Assembly (NCBI GenBank): GCA_021803885.1
Contig: JAJZKY010000385.1
Span: forward strand, 1-5,367
DNA: 5,367 nt
Origin: Planctomycetota bacterium
GTDB lineage: Bacteria > Planctomycetota > Phycisphaerae > WQYP01 > JAJZKY01
Direction of reading: 5' to 3'
Shown: piece after piece, positions 3,984 to 5,367 of the stretch
How positions within the stretch are numbered: position 1 is the first letter of the stretch
How the letters are laid out: the number at the start of each line of letters is the position of its first letter
Translations under genes and position numbers: made by a program
Notes under the pieces: model-generated
Database searches by the model: none
What the model saw: the letters and a program-made list of their open reading frames with translations, nothing else
What the model was told of the DNA's origin: nothing

Positions 3984-5367
3984 GCGAGTGTACTCAGTTG
4001 TTGTCGCCGCGGCGGAATCGGTCTCCGCGTCGCGGAACTGTTTTTCATACAACCGGCGATAGATATCGCAGGAAGAAAGCAAATCGACGTGGGAGCCGGC
4101 GGCGACGATTCGCCCCGCGTCCAGGCAGATAATCAGATCGGCCGCGATAATGGTTCCCAGGCGATGGGCGACAACCAAGGTGGTGCGATCGCGCATGAAC
4201 TCCTTGAGGGCCAGGGCGATTTTGAATTCGCTCTCCGAGTCGATCTGGCTCATGGCTTCGTCGAGAATGAGGATGGCCGGATCGCGCAGGATGGCGCGGG
4301 CAATGGCGATGCGCTGGCGCTGGCCGCCGGATAGACGCAGACCGGACGGACCGACCAGGGTCTCGTAGCCGGCGGGCAAGGCGGCGATGAATTCATCGGC
4401 GTAACTGCGGCGGGAGGCTTCCAGCACCAGCCGGCGCGGCGCGTGGCGGCGGCCATAGGCGATGTTGTTGTAGATGGTGTCGGCGAACAGGATGGTGTCC
4501 TGGGTCACCAGGCCGATCTGCCGGCGCAGCGACGCCACCGACACGGTGGCGATGTCCACGGAGTCGATCAGGACGCGGCCGCCGCTGGGCGTGTAAAGCC
4601 GCGGCAGAAGCGAAAGCAACGTGGTTTTGCCGGAACCGTTTCCGCCCACCACCGCCGCCACTTGTCCGCGCCGGACCCGGAAGCTGATGTCGGTAAGAAC
4701 CTGTTGCCGGTGGCCGGGATAGATGAAGCATACGGAATCAAACTCGATGGAGTGGTTGTGGCGGGCCAGCCGGGGCAGGGCGTGGGAGTGATTCGGCTCG
4801 GGATCCAGGTCCATGATTTCAAAGATGCGTGTGGCGGCGGCATTGGACTGTTGCAGTTTGGAATTCACATCCGCGAGTTTTCGCAGGGGTTCGAAAATGG
4901 CGGCGAAACAAACCAGCAGAAGAAAAAACGAATCGCGGCCGATAGAGCCCCGGAAGACAAATTGGGCCGCCACCAGCATGGGAATGCTGCCCAGAATCAC
5001 CGCGATGGTTTCCACGGTGGGGCGCGAAAGCGCCGTGTAGTGGTTCAAGCGGGCGATCTGTTCAAAGATCCGCCGGTTGACGCGGGCAAAACGCCGCCGT
5101 TCGTAGCCTTCCCCGCCATACGCTTTTACGATGCGCAGGCCGGAGAGTGTTTCGCTGATGATGCCCAGCATGTCGGACCATTGTTCGAGGCCCCGGCGGC
5201 TGGCCCGGCGCATGCCGCGGGCGAATTTGCGGATAATCAGGCCGATCACCGGCAGCACCAGAATGGTTCCCAGGAACAAACGCCAGTCGATCCACAGCGC
5301 CACCAGGGCCACGGTCAGGGCCTTGATCGGCTCGAGCATCGTTTTGCCCAGCAGGGTCGCCACACCA
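3981..5367 (-). CDS. MsbA-like ABC exporter, half transporter (N-terminus beyond right edge)
   Basis: The visible 461 residues begin inside the membrane domain and end with a TAA; against a usual 580-600 residues, about 120-140 are missing. Counting from the Val codon at 5363, the membrane part shows hydrophobic segments at about 14-45 and 115-160 and the coupling-helix region ETLSGLRIVKAYGGEGYE (71-88). The ATPase domain is complete: A-loop Tyr215 (FIYPG), Walker A GGNGSGKTT (240-248), Q-loop Gln288 (LVTQD), signature LSGGQRQRIAIARA (344-357), Walker B ILILDE (364-369) and switch His400 (VVAHRLGTI). All catalytic residues are present, so it should be an active dimeric exporter of lipids or another hydrophobic or peptide substrate in the inner membrane. 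The D-loop region reads EAMSQID instead of the usual EATSALD. The MsbA label is by domain architecture; lipid A core transport cannot be claimed. The codon at 5363 is internal, not a start. Confidence 0.92.
   Translation of the reverse strand, partial: GVATLLGKTMLEPIKALTVALVALWIDWRLFLGTILVLPVIGLIIRKFARGMRRASRRGLEQWSDMLGIISETLSGLRIVKAYGGEGYERRRFARVNRRIFEQIARLNHYTALSRPTVETIAVILGSIPMLVAAQFVFRGSIGRDSFFLLLVCFAAIFEPLRKLADVNSKLQQSNAAATRIFEIMDLDPEPNHSHALPRLARHNHSIEFDSVCFIYPGHRQQVLTDISFRVRRGQVAAVVGGNGSGKTTLLSLLPRLYTPSGGRVLIDSVDIATVSVASLRRQIGLVTQDTILFADTIYNNIAYGRRHAPRRLVLEASRRSYADEFIAALPAGYETLVGPSGLRLSGGQRQRIAIARAILRDPAILILDEAMSQIDSESEFKIALALKEFMRDRTTLVVAHRLGTIIAADLIICLDAGRIVAAGSHVDLLSSCDIYRRLYEKQFRDAETDSAAATTTEYTR

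Overview
The window is 5.4 kb of GC-rich bacterial DNA with four protein genes and no RNA genes, insertion sequences or CRISPR array. Three genes lie on the minus strand and one, a small PIN-domain gene, on the plus strand. The organism cannot be named from this sequence. A planctomycete (Planctomycetota) is the best guess, because the ABC ATPase has the D-loop variant DEAMSQIDSESE, which I associate from memory with that phylum, and because large glycine-rich secreted repeat proteins and PIN toxins are common there. This is inference only.

Layout from left to right. Positions 1-1362 (minus strand) hold the N-terminal 454 residues of a secreted, cysteine-free Gly/Ala/Asn/Thr-rich repeat protein. 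It has a clear signal peptide and a strong Shine-Dalgarno, and it runs off the left edge. Positions 1363-1772 are a non-coding, divergent control region for this gene and the PIN gene. It contains a 7-bp dyad, a pair of 9-bp direct repeats 22 bp apart and a perfect TATAAT. Positions 1773-2189 (plus) encode a 138-residue PIN-domain ribonuclease-type protein with no visible antitoxin partner. It converges, across a 23-bp gap, on a minus-strand gene at 2213-3646 for a phosphate:proton symporter of the major facilitator superfamily, which keeps the phosphate-site residues of the Pho84/PiPT type. Positions 3647-3980 are a second non-coding stretch upstream of the symporter, with overlapping dyads, GC-rich palindromes and an AT-rich tandem repeat. 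Positions 3981-5367 (minus) hold the C-terminal 461 residues of an MsbA-like ABC exporter (half transporter), cut by the right edge.

The four genes do not form an evident pathway. The symporter probably has its own promoter rather than being read with the exporter, since 334 bp separate them. I found no convincing undescribed multi-gene system. The most unusual item is the long-period repeat structure of the secreted glycine-rich protein. The regulatory-looking repeats in the two intergenic regions are the next best leads.
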